Shown piece by piece: positions 35,428 to 44,433 of a DNA stretch of 64,000 nucleotides (the stretch's first letter is position 1; each line of letters starts with the position of its first letter). Location: contig JADJYQ010000001.1 of NCBI GenBank assembly GCA_016719615.1, positions 346,501-410,500 on the forward strand. The letters run 5' to 3'. This DNA is from Saprospiraceae bacterium (lineage in GTDB: Bacteria > Bacteroidota > Bacteroidia > Chitinophagales > Saprospiraceae). Both the position numbers and the translations under genes were made by a program. The notes beneath the pieces are model-generated. The model searched no databases. It was not told the DNA's origin and saw only the letters and a program-made list of their open reading frames with translations.

Positions 35428-36750
35428 TTAGCTCTTCTCCGGTGTTCTATCAAAAATATCGATGGATCCGTTTTCCAATTTGAGTACACCTCTCGGACAT
35501 ACGGCGGCGCAGATTCCGCAGCCTACACAACTGGCACGAACGATATTTTGGCCTTTTTGTGCATAGGCTCGCACATCGATACCCATTTCACAATAAGTCG
35601 AGCAATTACCACAGGATATACATTGCCCGCCATTGGTGGTAATTCTAAATCTTGAAAACAATCTTTGCTGAATCCCTAAAATTGCCGCCATCGGGCAACC
35701 AAAACGACACCAGACCCTGCTTCCCAATAGTGGATAGAAACCGACACCTATGACTCCCGAAAATGCAGCTCCTATGAAAAATCCATAACTTTTGCGCATC
35801 TCTGCCGTTGAGATGCCAAATAATTCAGCTTGCCCCGTTTTGTAGGTGTATAACACGCCAGCAGTCATGACTATTGAAAAGAGAAGGATAGAATAAATAA
35901 GGAAACGTTCGAGTTTCCAAGCTTTTAATGATTTATCCGACAAATGACGAAAGGGATCACCAGCTGTTTCCGCCAGACCGCCACAACCGCAAACCCAGGA
36001 ACAATACCAACGTTTTCCAAAAAAGTAAGTGAGGCTTGGGGAGATGACAAAAATCATGAGCAATCCGAAGACTAAAAAGAACCATCCCATGCCACCGCTG
36101 GATTTAAAACTTTCGATATTCCAGGCATCAAAGAAATAATAGTTGAGCGGCCACATATTTTTAAGATCGTTGTAAGGAAGGTTCATTCGCAACATCCATT
36201 CTGGAATCAGAAATGCAAAAAACAATTGGAAGAACATTACAGAAATGGTTCGAAGTTTTTGATATTTATTGTGTTTATACTTGAGCAGGAATTTGTAACC
36301 GAAACAAAGTATGCACAGCGTATAAAAAACGCCATACACAAACCACTGGGAAGCAGCTTGTTTTTTGAGCAACATACTGAGGGGATCGAATAATGCGATT
36401 AAACCAGTATTGCCACTTGCGTTGAGCCCTAAATACTCGGGCCACCAGTAGAGCAGGCAATAAAATGCAGTGAGACCTAAGGCTGTTGCCCAGGCCAGCA
36501 ATCCCCTTGAAGTGAGGCTACCAAACCAAACTCCATTATTTTTAACACCCTCACTTTGCTCCCGGTATTGGTGATAAGCAAAACCCGTAATGGAAGTTGC
36601 GAATAAAAAAATGATAAATCGCCAATCGTCATCTGTAAATAGGATGTTCACCGATGCTAGCACTAATAAGGAGATAGTTAGCACTCCTATTCCCAAATGG
36701 ATCCATTGCAATTTGTTGAGAAAAGGAGGTTTGACGATTCGATGAAACAT
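35428..36750 (-). CDS. Membrane polyferredoxin (NapH/CcoG-like 4Fe-4S protein)
   Basis: A 440-residue multi-pass protein that probably carries electrons between a quinone or NAD(P)H donor and a partner oxidoreductase. About six hydrophobic helices occupy residues 15-250. Conserved Cys motifs CSWVCGCGG (about 243) and WCRFGCPM (about 353) are of the NapH/NosR polyferredoxin type. Two C-terminal [4Fe-4S] ferredoxin motifs follow, CISCGNCSTYCEMG and CVGCGICAAVCPRGV. It begins 11 bases after the stop of the FAD oxidoreductase, so the two form an operon and probably a complex. The electron acceptor is unknown. Confidence 0.85.
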   Translation of the reverse strand: MFHRIVKPPFLNKLQWIHLGIGVLTISLLVLASVNILFTDDDWRFIIFLFATSITGFAYHQYREQSEGVKNNGVWFGSLTSRGLLAWATALGLTAFYCLLYWWPEYLGLNASGNTGLIALFDPLSMLLKKQAASQWFVYGVFYTLCILCFGYKFLLKYKHNKYQKLRTISVMFFQLFFAFLIPEWMLRMNLPYNDLKNMWPLNYYFFDAWNIESFKSSGGMGWFFLVFGLLMIFVISPSLTYFFGKRWYCSWVCGCGGLAETAGDPFRHLSDKSLKAWKLERFLIYSILLFSIVMTAGVLYTYKTGQAELFGISTAEMRKSYGFFIGAAFSGVIGVGFYPLLGSRVWCRFGCPMAAILGIQQRLFSRFRITTNGGQCISCGNCSTYCEMGIDVRAYAQKGQNIVRASCVGCGICAAVCPRGVLKLENGSIDIFDRTPEKS

Positions 36751-36761
36751 GGTGACAGATA

Positions 36762-38099
36762 TTATGATTTTAGAAAATTTAAAACAGCATTGAGTTTCCC
36801 TGAGGATTTAGGAATAATTTTTTTTCCGGTTTTTTGAAAGTAGGCATCCAATATCCCTGAAGAGTAATCAGGATAAAACTCAGGATCGAAAAATGCCATT
36901 CTGATTTTGGCCAAAACTTCCTGAATAGATGAATTTTGAGAGATCCATTTTTCGCAGACTTCGTGTCTAAAGCGGACACCCATGAGATTAAATCCTGAGA
37001 TTTGATGGTTGGAAAGATCATATACTAATCTTATGCTTTTTTCACCAGCCGGATCTTCCCAATAAATGCTATCGAAAGGCGCTACAATTTTTGATGGAAC
37101 ATATCCATATACCTGATATTCAATATCAAAGAACTTAGCAGAGTTGAACCATATACCTGGATTGTAAGATTTCGTATTTCCACTGAGATTAGCAGCCAGC
37201 GTCTCACCCATTTGTCGACCGCTGTACCAAATGGCTTCGATGGCTTTTCTTCCTTTACTAACATTTGTTAGTTGAGCGCAATCTCCAATGGCGTAAACAT
37301 TTGGTATATTGGTTTGAAGGTATTCGTCGACAAGTATGCCTTTGTCAGTTGAAAGTTGAGATCCTTTAACGAGGTCTATATTTGGACGAACACCAGCAGT
37401 GATACCTACAAATTCGCAGGGAATGTGTTCTTGTTGATCTGTAACAATGGCATTGACCTGACCTTGGTCACCTAGAATGGATTGTAACTGGCAATTTAAG
37501 CGAAGGTCAATTTCATTTTTGCGGATATGTTTTGAGATCATGGCTGCCTCTTCGGGTGGAAGAACGGAACTCCAGTATTCACTTTCTCGTACCAAAATGG
37601 TGACCGGGATCTTTCTTGAATGAAACATTTCTGCCAGTTCGATGCCAATCAAACCTCCGCCGACGATCACCGCACGTTTTATGTTATTACTTTTTTGTTC
37701 GATATATTCCAGATCTTGTTTACTGTAAAAACCTGAAACGCCCTCAAGATCTTCACCGGGCCAGCCGAATTTATTTGATTTGGATCCTAAGGCCAGGACA
37801 AGCCGGTCAAACGCTAGCGTTTTTTCATTTTCCAAATAAGCGATTTTCAATTCATAGTCAATAGAAAGCACCTTACCCTGAAGGAGATCTATTTTGTTTT
37901 TAGCCCAAAACGATCTTTCATAAGGTTCGAGGTCCTGCCAGCGCATATGACCCATATACACATACATCAGAGCAGTTCTCGAAAAAAAATATTCGGATTC
38001 CTGAGATACCATTTGGATTTCATCGTCGGTGTTTTTTCGCAACCAGCGGGCGCAGCTGACACCTGCAATTCCGTTACCGATGATGAGGGTTTTATACAT
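36762..38099 (-). CDS. NAD(P)/FAD-dependent oxidoreductase
   Basis: A 445-residue class II pyridine nucleotide-disulfide-type flavoprotein. FAD binding: MYKTLIIGNGIAGVSCARW at the N-terminus. NAD(P) binding: AVIVGGGLIGIELAEM near residue 148. The second FAD motif is VYAIGDCAQL near residue 280. No redox CxxxxC is present, so it belongs with nitrite-reductase-like or ferredoxin-reductase-like members rather than disulfide reductases. I start at ATG 38099, because the 16 extra residues from an upstream start precede the nucleotide fold. It feeds the polyferredoxin downstream. The dispersed palindrome lies inside the gene at 37258. Confidence 0.85.
   Translation of the reverse strand: MYKTLIIGNGIAGVSCARWLRKNTDDEIQMVSQESEYFFSRTALMYVYMGHMRWQDLEPYERSFWAKNKIDLLQGKVLSIDYELKIAYLENEKTLAFDRLVLALGSKSNKFGWPGEDLEGVSGFYSKQDLEYIEQKSNNIKRAVIVGGGLIGIELAEMFHSRKIPVTILVRESEYWSSVLPPEEAAMISKHIRKNEIDLRLNCQLQSILGDQGQVNAIVTDQQEHIPCEFVGITAGVRPNIDLVKGSQLSTDKGILVDEYLQTNIPNVYAIGDCAQLTNVSKGRKAIEAIWYSGRQMGETLAANLSGNTKSYNPGIWFNSAKFFDIEYQVYGYVPSKIVAPFDSIYWEDPAGEKSIRLVYDLSNHQISGFNLMGVRFRHEVCEKWISQNSSIQEVLAKIRMAFFDPEFYPDYSSGILDAYFQKTGKKIIPKSSGKLNAVLNFLKS
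37258..37271. repeat. CTAAC-N4-GTTAG palindrome inside the FAD oxidoreductase gene
   Basis: CTAACATTTGTTAG, identical to the intergenic copies at 13424 and 32763. It is read on the minus strand as LTNVS, right after the second FAD motif. Confidence 0.6.
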
Positions 38100-38384
38100 G
38101 ATGTTGAAACTAAAGCTGCCTATTTTGTATCCATAACAAACATACAAAGTAAAATGAATGGAAGCTTGTTTTCTGCGGTTTGGTGAATTTGAATTTTCCT
38201 AATTTATCACCGTGGATGTTGCTGATGTTGATCCATTTAAGTTGCTAAAAATTGTAATTTTAATACTTTTAAAAAAGAAGTGTTTTCGGATAAAGGAATT
38301 AATGATTAATTTTAACTATAATTTTAGCGGCATAACCATTGAATTAATTTATATTTACAGTTGGTTTAAACTAATTATCGGCCT

Positions 38385-39077
38385 ATGAAATGTATTTACT
38401 TGATATTCAGTATTTTATTCTGCAGCTACTTCATGGCTCAAGGCCAGCGATTCTCTGTGAATCCTAACCCGAATACCATTTATTTCACTCCAGATAATAC
38501 AGATCACTACAAATCTGGAAAAATCAGGAATCACACAGGTGAAGTTTTAAGTATGCTCTGGAATCGCGAAATTCTTATGATGCCCGCCGGCTGGAGTACT
38601 TATGTCTGCGATGCAAATAATTGTTATGCAGATAAAGTAGGCAAGTGTCCTGAAATCTACCCTAACATTATAGCTCCATATGATTCAGTGAATCTTGATG
38701 TACACGTCTATGAAGATGGAAGTATGGGTGAGGCGCATGTGGTTATGTGGGTGTATGAAGCCGAAGACACTTCCAAAAAGGTAAAAGTTGATTATACTTT
38801 TAACAAAGTGGTTTCAAATAAAGATATCAAAAACATCGCTGTCAAAGTTTATCCAAATCCGGCATCGAATTCTTTTACGGTTGATTACAACACCGGATTA
38901 GTTCGAATAGATATGGTCAATATACTTGGGCGCAAAATTCGTTCGTATAGAGCTTTTCCAAACAGCTCTTACGATATTAGCGATTTGGAGGATGGCTTGT
39001 ATTTCATCCGTCTTATTGGTCCGAATGAGCAAAATCTTCGCACTTTAAGGCTGCAAAAGAGAGGGATAAAGGCCTAA
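38385..39077 (+). CDS. Small secreted protein with type IX sorting domain
   Basis: A 230-residue protein with signal peptide MKCIYLIFSILFCSYFMAQG. The first 130 residues resemble an immunoglobulin-like or choice-of-anchor fold (TIYFTPDNTDHYKSGKIRNH, MMPAGWSTYVCDANNCYADK with a possible Cys pair). The rest is a complete Por sorting domain (VKVYPNPASNSFTVDYN, LEDGLYFIRLIG). Such small sorted proteins are usually shed or anchored at the cell surface. Divergent from the FAD oxidoreductase, convergent with queD. Confidence 0.8.
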   Translation: MKCIYLIFSILFCSYFMAQGQRFSVNPNPNTIYFTPDNTDHYKSGKIRNHTGEVLSMLWNREILMMPAGWSTYVCDANNCYADKVGKCPEIYPNIIAPYDSVNLDVHVYEDGSMGEAHVVMWVYEAEDTSKKVKVDYTFNKVVSNKDIKNIAVKVYPNPASNSFTVDYNTGLVRIDMVNILGRKIRSYRAFPNSSYDISDLEDGLYFIRLIGPNEQNLRTLRLQKRGIKA

Positions 39078-39202
39078 GCACTTAGGGTATTGAGTTTATT
39101 AAAACTTTCAGTGATTTCCTGAATTTTAAGTAAACAAAGTTTTCATCTATTGTTCTAAAACCATTCAAGGTCTATCTAAGGGCTTGCCCAAACAAGTAAT
39201 TT

Positions 39203-39610
39203 TTAAGCGGGGTACTCTACAAAATTTCTAGGGGTTTCGGATAATCGGATCTGAATATCTAAATGTGCAGGAATCACTTTTCTCAATTTATTGTAGATTT
39301 CGATGCAGATATTTTCCGCTGTGGGTATAATATTTTCGAATTCCGGACAGTCCATATTTAAATTTTTATGGTCGAAATCAGACTCAACATGTTTTTCAAT
39401 CAGGTCTTTTAAAATTTTAAGATCTATGAGTATCCCCGTTGATGGGTCTAATTCTCCAGATATTTTAACATCCATTTCATAATTGTGCCCATGAAAATTG
39501 GGATTGGCGCAAATGCCAAATACCTCTTTGTTTTTTGCATCTGACCAATCTGGTTTATAAAGACGATGAGCTGCATTGAAATGACCTTTGCGGATCACGG
39601 ATATTTTCAT
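39203..39610 (-). CDS. queD: 6-carboxy-5,6,7,8-tetrahydropterin synthase (QueD/PTPS family)
   Basis: A 135-residue T-fold enzyme acting early in queuosine biosynthesis on dihydroneopterin triphosphate. Zinc ligands: His16 (FNAAHR), His40 and His42 (HGHNY); the catalytic cysteine is Cys34 (GICANPNFHGH). The late PTAENICIEIYNKL and LSETPRNFVEY segments carry the conserved Glu. In this phylum, 6-pyruvoyl-tetrahydropterin synthase-type proteins look alike, so the queuosine role is an inference. It is divergent from nuoA. Confidence 0.88.
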   Translation of the reverse strand: MKISVIRKGHFNAAHRLYKPDWSDAKNKEVFGICANPNFHGHNYEMDVKISGELDPSTGILIDLKILKDLIEKHVESDFDHKNLNMDCPEFENIIPTAENICIEIYNKLRKVIPAHLDIQIRLSETPRNFVEYPA

Positions 39611-39623
39611 TCTTTTTTTTGTG

Positions 39624-39631
39624 CAAAAGTA
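39624..39631 (-). promoter_or_regulatory. Bacteroidota -7 box (TACTTTTG) of queD
   Basis: TACTTTTG on the minus strand, 13 bases upstream of the queD ATG. Confidence 0.45.
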
Positions 39632-39724
39632 TGAAAATCAGGTCTTCAAATAGACCTTAAAGCTAGGCTTTTGAGCTTTAAGCTTGTTTTGACCTAAATT
39701 TTATCCTTTTAGACTGTTCTGGCT

Positions 39725-39732
39725 TATATTTG
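39725..39732 (+). promoter_or_regulatory. Bacteroidota -7 box (TATATTTG) of the nuo operon
   Basis: TATATTTG ends 23 bases before nuoA. It is the only promoter-like box I find for the 12.7-kb complex I operon. Confidence 0.5.
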
Positions 39733-39755
39733 CCGGGCCAAATAGAGGCATTTTT

Positions 39756-40142
39756 ATGCGAGCCTATTACATACCTCAGGATTATTTTCCGATTTTTCTC
39801 CAATTATTGGTAGCCCTTGGATTTGTCGTGTTTGTATTGATCGCGACCCATTTATTGGGTCCTAAAAGAAGCGGTAAGCGCAAGGATGCTACTTTTGAGT
39901 GCGGATTGGACAGTGTTGGAAATGCCCGAAATCCATTTTCGGTGCGCTATTTTATGACCGCAATCCTATTTGTATTGTTTGATGTGGAAATAATTTTCAT
40001 GTACCCCTGGGCGGTCAATTTTAAGAAACTAGGGTGGTTTGGTTTTGCTGAGATGTTTATATTTTTAACTTTATTGATGGCGGGTTTCTATTATGTTTTA
40101 TTGAAAGGGGTTTTGAAATGGGAAACCCGTGAAGATATATAG
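39756..40142 (+). CDS. nuoA: NADH-quinone oxidoreductase subunit A
   Basis: Small membrane subunit of complex I at the junction between the peripheral and membrane arms. The 128-residue protein has three transmembrane helices. The signature between helices 1 and 2, FECGLDSVGNARNPFSVRYF, is followed by FVLFDVEIIFMYPWAV with the conserved acidic DVE. It is the first gene of the 14-gene operon, preceded by a promoter box and divergent queD. Confidence 0.95.
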   Translation: MRAYYIPQDYFPIFLQLLVALGFVVFVLIATHLLGPKRSGKRKDATFECGLDSVGNARNPFSVRYFMTAILFVLFDVEIIFMYPWAVNFKKLGWFGFAEMFIFLTLLMAGFYYVLLKGVLKWETREDI

Positions 40143-40204
40143 CAGATTTTTTGGAATCAGTATTGATACGTTTTATTTAACTCTGGATTTTATAAAAGCT
40201 TAAC

Positions 40205-40750
40205 ATGCAATCAAAAGTTCAAGTTGCCGATGCGCCGGAAGGAATAGCCGGACAAGGTTTCTTTGCTACGAGCCTGGATGCTGTCGTTGGATTGGCCAGG
40301 AAAAACAGCATTTGGCCGCTTCCATTTGCGACTTCATGTTGCGGAATTGAGTTTATGTCAACGATGTCTTCACATTATGACCTTGCCAGATTTGGATCAG
40401 AACGTTTGAGTTTCACACCCAGGCAGGCAGATCTATTAATGGTCATGGGTACGATCGCTAAGAAAATGGCTCCTATTTTAAGGCAGGTTTACGAACAAAT
40501 GGCAGAACCCAAATGGGTAATCGCTGTAGGCGCATGCGCTTCAAGTGGAGGGATTTTTGATACTTACAGCGTTTTGCAGGGGATTGATCGGGTTATCCCG
40601 GTTGATGTTTACGTACCTGGCTGTCCGCCACGTCCAGAACAAATCATTGAAGGAGTTATGCGCATTCAGGACCTCATCGGGAAGGAATCTGTTCGCAGAA
40701 GAAATTCAGAGGCTTATCAAAAATTGATGGATTCTTATTTTGTCAAATAA
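40205..40750 (+). CDS. nuoB: NADH-quinone oxidoreductase subunit B
   Basis: Carries the terminal [4Fe-4S] cluster N2, which reduces quinone. The 181-residue protein shows the adjacent cysteine pair in TSCCGIEF, then GACASSGG and PGCPPRPE, supplying the four ligands. The 62-base gap from nuoA holds nothing notable. Its stop overlaps the nuoC start by one base (TAATG). Confidence 0.96.
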   Translation: MQSKVQVADAPEGIAGQGFFATSLDAVVGLARKNSIWPLPFATSCCGIEFMSTMSSHYDLARFGSERLSFTPRQADLLMVMGTIAKKMAPILRQVYEQMAEPKWVIAVGACASSGGIFDTYSVLQGIDRVIPVDVYVPGCPPRPEQIIEGVMRIQDLIGKESVRRRNSEAYQKLMDSYFVK

Positions 40751-41256
40751 TGGAAGAGATTCAATCAGAACAGCTACAACAAAAATTACAAGAAGCCTTT
40801 GGGCAGATATATGATATCCAAGGAGATACATTTGGAGTATTTAATTTGGAATTACCTGTAAATCAAGTATTTGGACTTATTCTACATTTGTTTAGGGATA
40901 ATGAATTAGGATTTAATTATTTGACAGATATATGTGGTGTGCATTTTCCGGATCAAAAAGGGAAAGAATTAGGGGTGGTTTACCATCTGCAAAGTATGCG
41001 TAAAAGTAAAAGGTTGAGAATAAAGGTTTTTGTTCCACTTGAAAAACCGGAAGTACCCAGCTTAACTGGTATATATGCATCAGCAAATTGGATGGAAAGA
41101 GAAACCTATGATTTTTATGGAATCCAATTTGTAGGTCATCCTAATTTAAGGCGCATCTTAAATATGGATGAAATGATTGACTTTCCTATGCGCAAGGAGT
41201 TTCCTTTGGAAGATCCATTAAGAGAGGACAAAGCAGATTATCAGTTTGGAAGATAG
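40750..41256 (+). CDS. nuoC: NADH-quinone oxidoreductase subunit C
   Basis: Peripheral-arm 30-kDa subunit, 168 residues. Signature segments are NYLTDICGVHFP and ERETYDFYGIQFVGHPNLRRIL, ending DPLREDKADYQFGR. It is separate from nuoD, not fused as in E. coli. Translation is coupled to nuoB through the overlapping stop and start codons. Confidence 0.95.
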   Translation: MEEIQSEQLQQKLQEAFGQIYDIQGDTFGVFNLELPVNQVFGLILHLFRDNELGFNYLTDICGVHFPDQKGKELGVVYHLQSMRKSKRLRIKVFVPLEKPEVPSLTGIYASANWMERETYDFYGIQFVGHPNLRRILNMDEMIDFPMRKEFPLEDPLREDKADYQFGR

Positions 41257-41258
41257 GC

Positions 41259-42485
41259 ATGATGAAGACAAACCAGGAATTTTTAACAACTATTGAACAA
41301 CCGGGTCGGCCGGAAATTCCCTATACTACTTTAAATTTAGGTCCAACCCATCCGGCCACGCATGGCATTTTCCAAAATGTCCTACAATTGGATGGCGAGC
41401 GCATTGTAAGTGGCGAACAGACTATAGGCTACATACACCGCGCATTTGAAAAAATCGCAGAGCGAAGACCTTTTTATCAAATAACTCCGCTTACAGACAG
41501 ACTCAATTATTGTTCAGCGCCTATTAATAATATGGGTTGGCATTTGACTGTCGAGAAATTGTTGGGTGTACAAATTCCCAAGCGGGTGGATTATATGCGC
41601 GTTATGGTCATGGAACTTGCGCGTGTTGCAGATCACATTATTTGCAACAGTATTTTAGGAGTAGACACAGGAGCATTAACTGGGTTTACTTATGTTTATC
41701 AATGGAGAGAATTTATTTATGAAATCTACGAAGAAATTTGCGGGGCCCGATTAACGACCAATATGGGACGTGTTGGTGGATTTGAACGCGATTTCAACAA
41801 AATAGTATTTGAAAAAACGCGTAAATTTTTAAAAGATTTTCCGCCTGTGTGGAGAGAATTTGAAAACTTACTCTCAAGAAATAGAATCTTTATGGATCGC
41901 ACCATTGATACTGGTGGATTGAGTCTGGAGAGAGCATTGAATTATGGGTTTACCGGCCCCAATTTGAGGGCTTGCGGACTAGATTACGATTTGCGTGCTG
42001 CCGAAGCTTATTGTTCTTATGAAGATTTTGAATTTGATATTCCGGTAGGAACGACAGGTGATACCTATGATCGCTTTGTAGTTAGAAATGAAGAGATCTG
42101 GCAAAGCTTAAGAATTATTGAACAGGCTATGTTAAAGATTGAGGCCATGGAACCGGTTTTCCATGCTGATTCAGATCATTATTATCTTCCGCCAAAACAG
42201 GAGGTATATAAAAACATGGAAGCTTTGATTTATCACTTTAAAATTATTATGGGTGAAATTGAAGCACCAGTAGGAGAAGTTTACAATGCAGTCGAAGGTG
42301 CAAACGGCGAGTTGGGATTTTATCTCGTCAGCGATGGCGGTAGAACTCCCTATAGATTACATTTCAGGAGGCCTTGTTTTATATATTATCAGGCATTTCC
42401 GGAAATGGTTAAAGATCAACTGTTGTCGGATGCGATTGTAGTCATGAGTAGTCTGAATGTTATCGCCGGAGAATTGGATGCATAA
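41259..42485 (+). CDS. nuoD: NADH-quinone oxidoreductase subunit D
   Basis: The 49-kDa subunit that forms the quinone site with NuoB. The 408-residue protein has the N-terminal GPTHPATHG with the quinone-binding His, later GRVGGFERDF, and LIYHFKIIMGEIEAPVGEVY. It follows nuoC after 2 bases. Two ATG codons are possible at the start (41259 and 41262); the difference is one residue. Confidence 0.96.
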   Translation: MMKTNQEFLTTIEQPGRPEIPYTTLNLGPTHPATHGIFQNVLQLDGERIVSGEQTIGYIHRAFEKIAERRPFYQITPLTDRLNYCSAPINNMGWHLTVEKLLGVQIPKRVDYMRVMVMELARVADHIICNSILGVDTGALTGFTYVYQWREFIYEIYEEICGARLTTNMGRVGGFERDFNKIVFEKTRKFLKDFPPVWREFENLLSRNRIFMDRTIDTGGLSLERALNYGFTGPNLRACGLDYDLRAAEAYCSYEDFEFDIPVGTTGDTYDRFVVRNEEIWQSLRIIEQAMLKIEAMEPVFHADSDHYYLPPKQEVYKNMEALIYHFKIIMGEIEAPVGEVYNAVEGANGELGFYLVSDGGRTPYRLHFRRPCFIYYQAFPEMVKDQLLSDAIVVMSSLNVIAGELDA

Positions 42486-42569
42486 GGCACTCCATTTAAA
42501 AATATTTTTGATGCCAAACAATGATGGAATTCGCGAAATCATTTATTGGATTTGATAATAAAAATAAAA

Positions 42570-43082
42570 ATGTCTACGAGTACAGAACAAAGCTTTACAC
42601 ATCTTGCGGGTCTTGAACACCAAGCGGATGAAATTGTAAAACGTTATCCTGAAGGAAAACAAAAATCTGCATTATTGCCATTGTTGCATTTAGTGCAAGC
42701 CAAAGATGGGTGGTTGCGCACAGAGGCCATGGATGAACTGGCGAATTATCTCAACATTCAAGCTATTGAAGTATATGAAGTGGCATCATTCTACACGATG
42801 TTCCATTTAAAACCAGTTGGAAAGTATGTGCTTGAAGTATGCAGAACAGGGCCTTGTTGTTTGGTAGGTGCTGAGTCGATCGTTCAATATCTCAAACACA
42901 AATTGGATATTGAAATAGGAGAAACTACTGCAGATGGATTATTTACTTTAAAGACTGTTGAATGTCTGGCATCTTGTGGTACTGGTCCCGTTTTGCAAAT
43001 AGGTCCGGAATATGTTTATCACGAAAACCTGAATGAAGAAAAATTAGATCAGTTAATAGAAAGCTTAAGAAGCAAATCCTGA
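42570..43082 (+). CDS. nuoE: NADH-quinone oxidoreductase subunit E
   Basis: 24-kDa thioredoxin-like subunit with the [2Fe-2S] cluster N1a. The ligands are seen in CRTGPCC and CLASCGTGP. 170 residues from ATG 42570; a TTG at 42546 would add eight residues but has no support. An 84-base gap separates it from nuoD, the largest in the first half of the operon. Confidence 0.94.
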   Translation: MSTSTEQSFTHLAGLEHQADEIVKRYPEGKQKSALLPLLHLVQAKDGWLRTEAMDELANYLNIQAIEVYEVASFYTMFHLKPVGKYVLEVCRTGPCCLVGAESIVQYLKHKLDIEIGETTADGLFTLKTVECLASCGTGPVLQIGPEYVYHENLNEEKLDQLIESLRSKS

Positions 43083-43083
43083 T

Positions 43084-44421
43084 ATGTCAAAAAAATTATT
43101 ACTCGAACACATTGATAAGGATGGTATTCAAAATTTGGATACCTATGTGAAGTATGGAGGCTATGCAGCTGTAGCTAAAGCGCTAAAGTCTTCAAGCCCT
43201 GATCAGATTGTTGAAGAGGTAAAAACATCCGGACTTCGCGGCCGTGGAGGCGCAGGATTTCCAACGGGGATGAAATGGTCATTTCTCGACAAAAAATCTG
43301 ACAAGCCTAAATATCTCGTTTGCAATGCTGATGAGTCAGAACCCGGTACTTTTAAAGACCGGTATTTGATGGAAAAAATTCCGCATCTACTTATAGAAGG
43401 CATGATCGTTTCTTCTTTTGCTTTGAATGCAAAGACTTCTTATATCTATGTTCGGGGAGAAATGATGTACGTTATAAAAATTCTCGAACGCGCGATTGCA
43501 GAAGCTTATGCAAAAGGATATTTAGGAAAAAATATTTTAGGTTCAGGATATGATCTTGATTTGTATGTTCATCCTGGAGGAGGAGCCTATATCTGTGGAG
43601 AAGAAACCGCATTGCTTGAATCATTGGAAGGCAAACGCGGAAATCCACGAAACAAACCACCTTTTCCTGCAGTATGGGGTTTGTATGGATGTCCTACTGT
43701 AGTTAATAATGTTGAAACAATTGCTGCAGTGCCATGGATTGTAAATCATGGTGGCGCAGCCTACGCTTCCATAGGTATTGGAAAAAGTGCCGGCACAAAA
43801 TTGATCTCAGCTTGTGGCAATATCAAAAATCCGGGCGTTTATGAAATAGAACTGGGACTTCCTGTTGAAGAATTTATTTACAGCGATCAATATTGTGGAG
43901 GAATAGCAAATGGGAGAGCATTAAAAGCAGTAGTTGCCGGAGGATCGTCCGTGCCCATTTTACCCCAAAATCTAATCCTGAAAACCGCAGCAGGTGAAGC
44001 ACGACTGATGAGTTATGAATCATTGGCAGATGGGGGTTTTGTAAGTGGTTCAATGTTAGGTTCCGGTGGATTTATTGTCTTTGATGATCGTGCATGTATT
44101 GTGAGAAATCTTTGGAATTTTACCCGGTTTTACCATCACGAAAGTTGTGGACAATGTAGTCCCTGCAGGGAAGGCACAGGTTGGATGGAGAAAGTATTAC
44201 ATCGCGTCGAACATGGTCATGGCAAAATGACGGATATTGACTTATTGGTGGATGTTGCAAAAAATATTGAAGGAAAAACCATTTGTCCATTGGGAGAAGC
44301 TGCAGCATGGCCGGTTGCTAGTGCAATTCGCCATTTTCGCAGCGAATTTGAAGAGCATGTTAGAAATCCGAATGCCTGTCTAGCAAAACATTTACATCAT
44401 GAATTTGCAATGGCGCATTAA
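43084..44421 (+). CDS. nuoF: NADH-quinone oxidoreductase subunit F
   Basis: NADH- and FMN-binding subunit with [4Fe-4S] cluster N3. The 445-residue protein shows the glycine-rich SGLRGRGGAGFPTGMKW NADH/FMN segment. YICGEETALLESLEGKRG follows, and the N3 ligands lie in ESCGQCSPCREG with a later CPLG. It overlaps no neighbour and begins one base after the nuoE stop. Confidence 0.96.
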   Translation: MSKKLLLEHIDKDGIQNLDTYVKYGGYAAVAKALKSSSPDQIVEEVKTSGLRGRGGAGFPTGMKWSFLDKKSDKPKYLVCNADESEPGTFKDRYLMEKIPHLLIEGMIVSSFALNAKTSYIYVRGEMMYVIKILERAIAEAYAKGYLGKNILGSGYDLDLYVHPGGGAYICGEETALLESLEGKRGNPRNKPPFPAVWGLYGCPTVVNNVETIAAVPWIVNHGGAAYASIGIGKSAGTKLISACGNIKNPGVYEIELGLPVEEFIYSDQYCGGIANGRALKAVVAGGSSVPILPQNLILKTAAGEARLMSYESLADGGFVSGSMLGSGGFIVFDDRACIVRNLWNFTRFYHHESCGQCSPCREGTGWMEKVLHRVEHGHGKMTDIDLLVDVAKNIEGKTICPLGEAAAWPVASAIRHFRSEFEEHVRNPNACLAKHLHHEFAMAH

Positions 44422-44433
44422 ATTATTTAGCGT

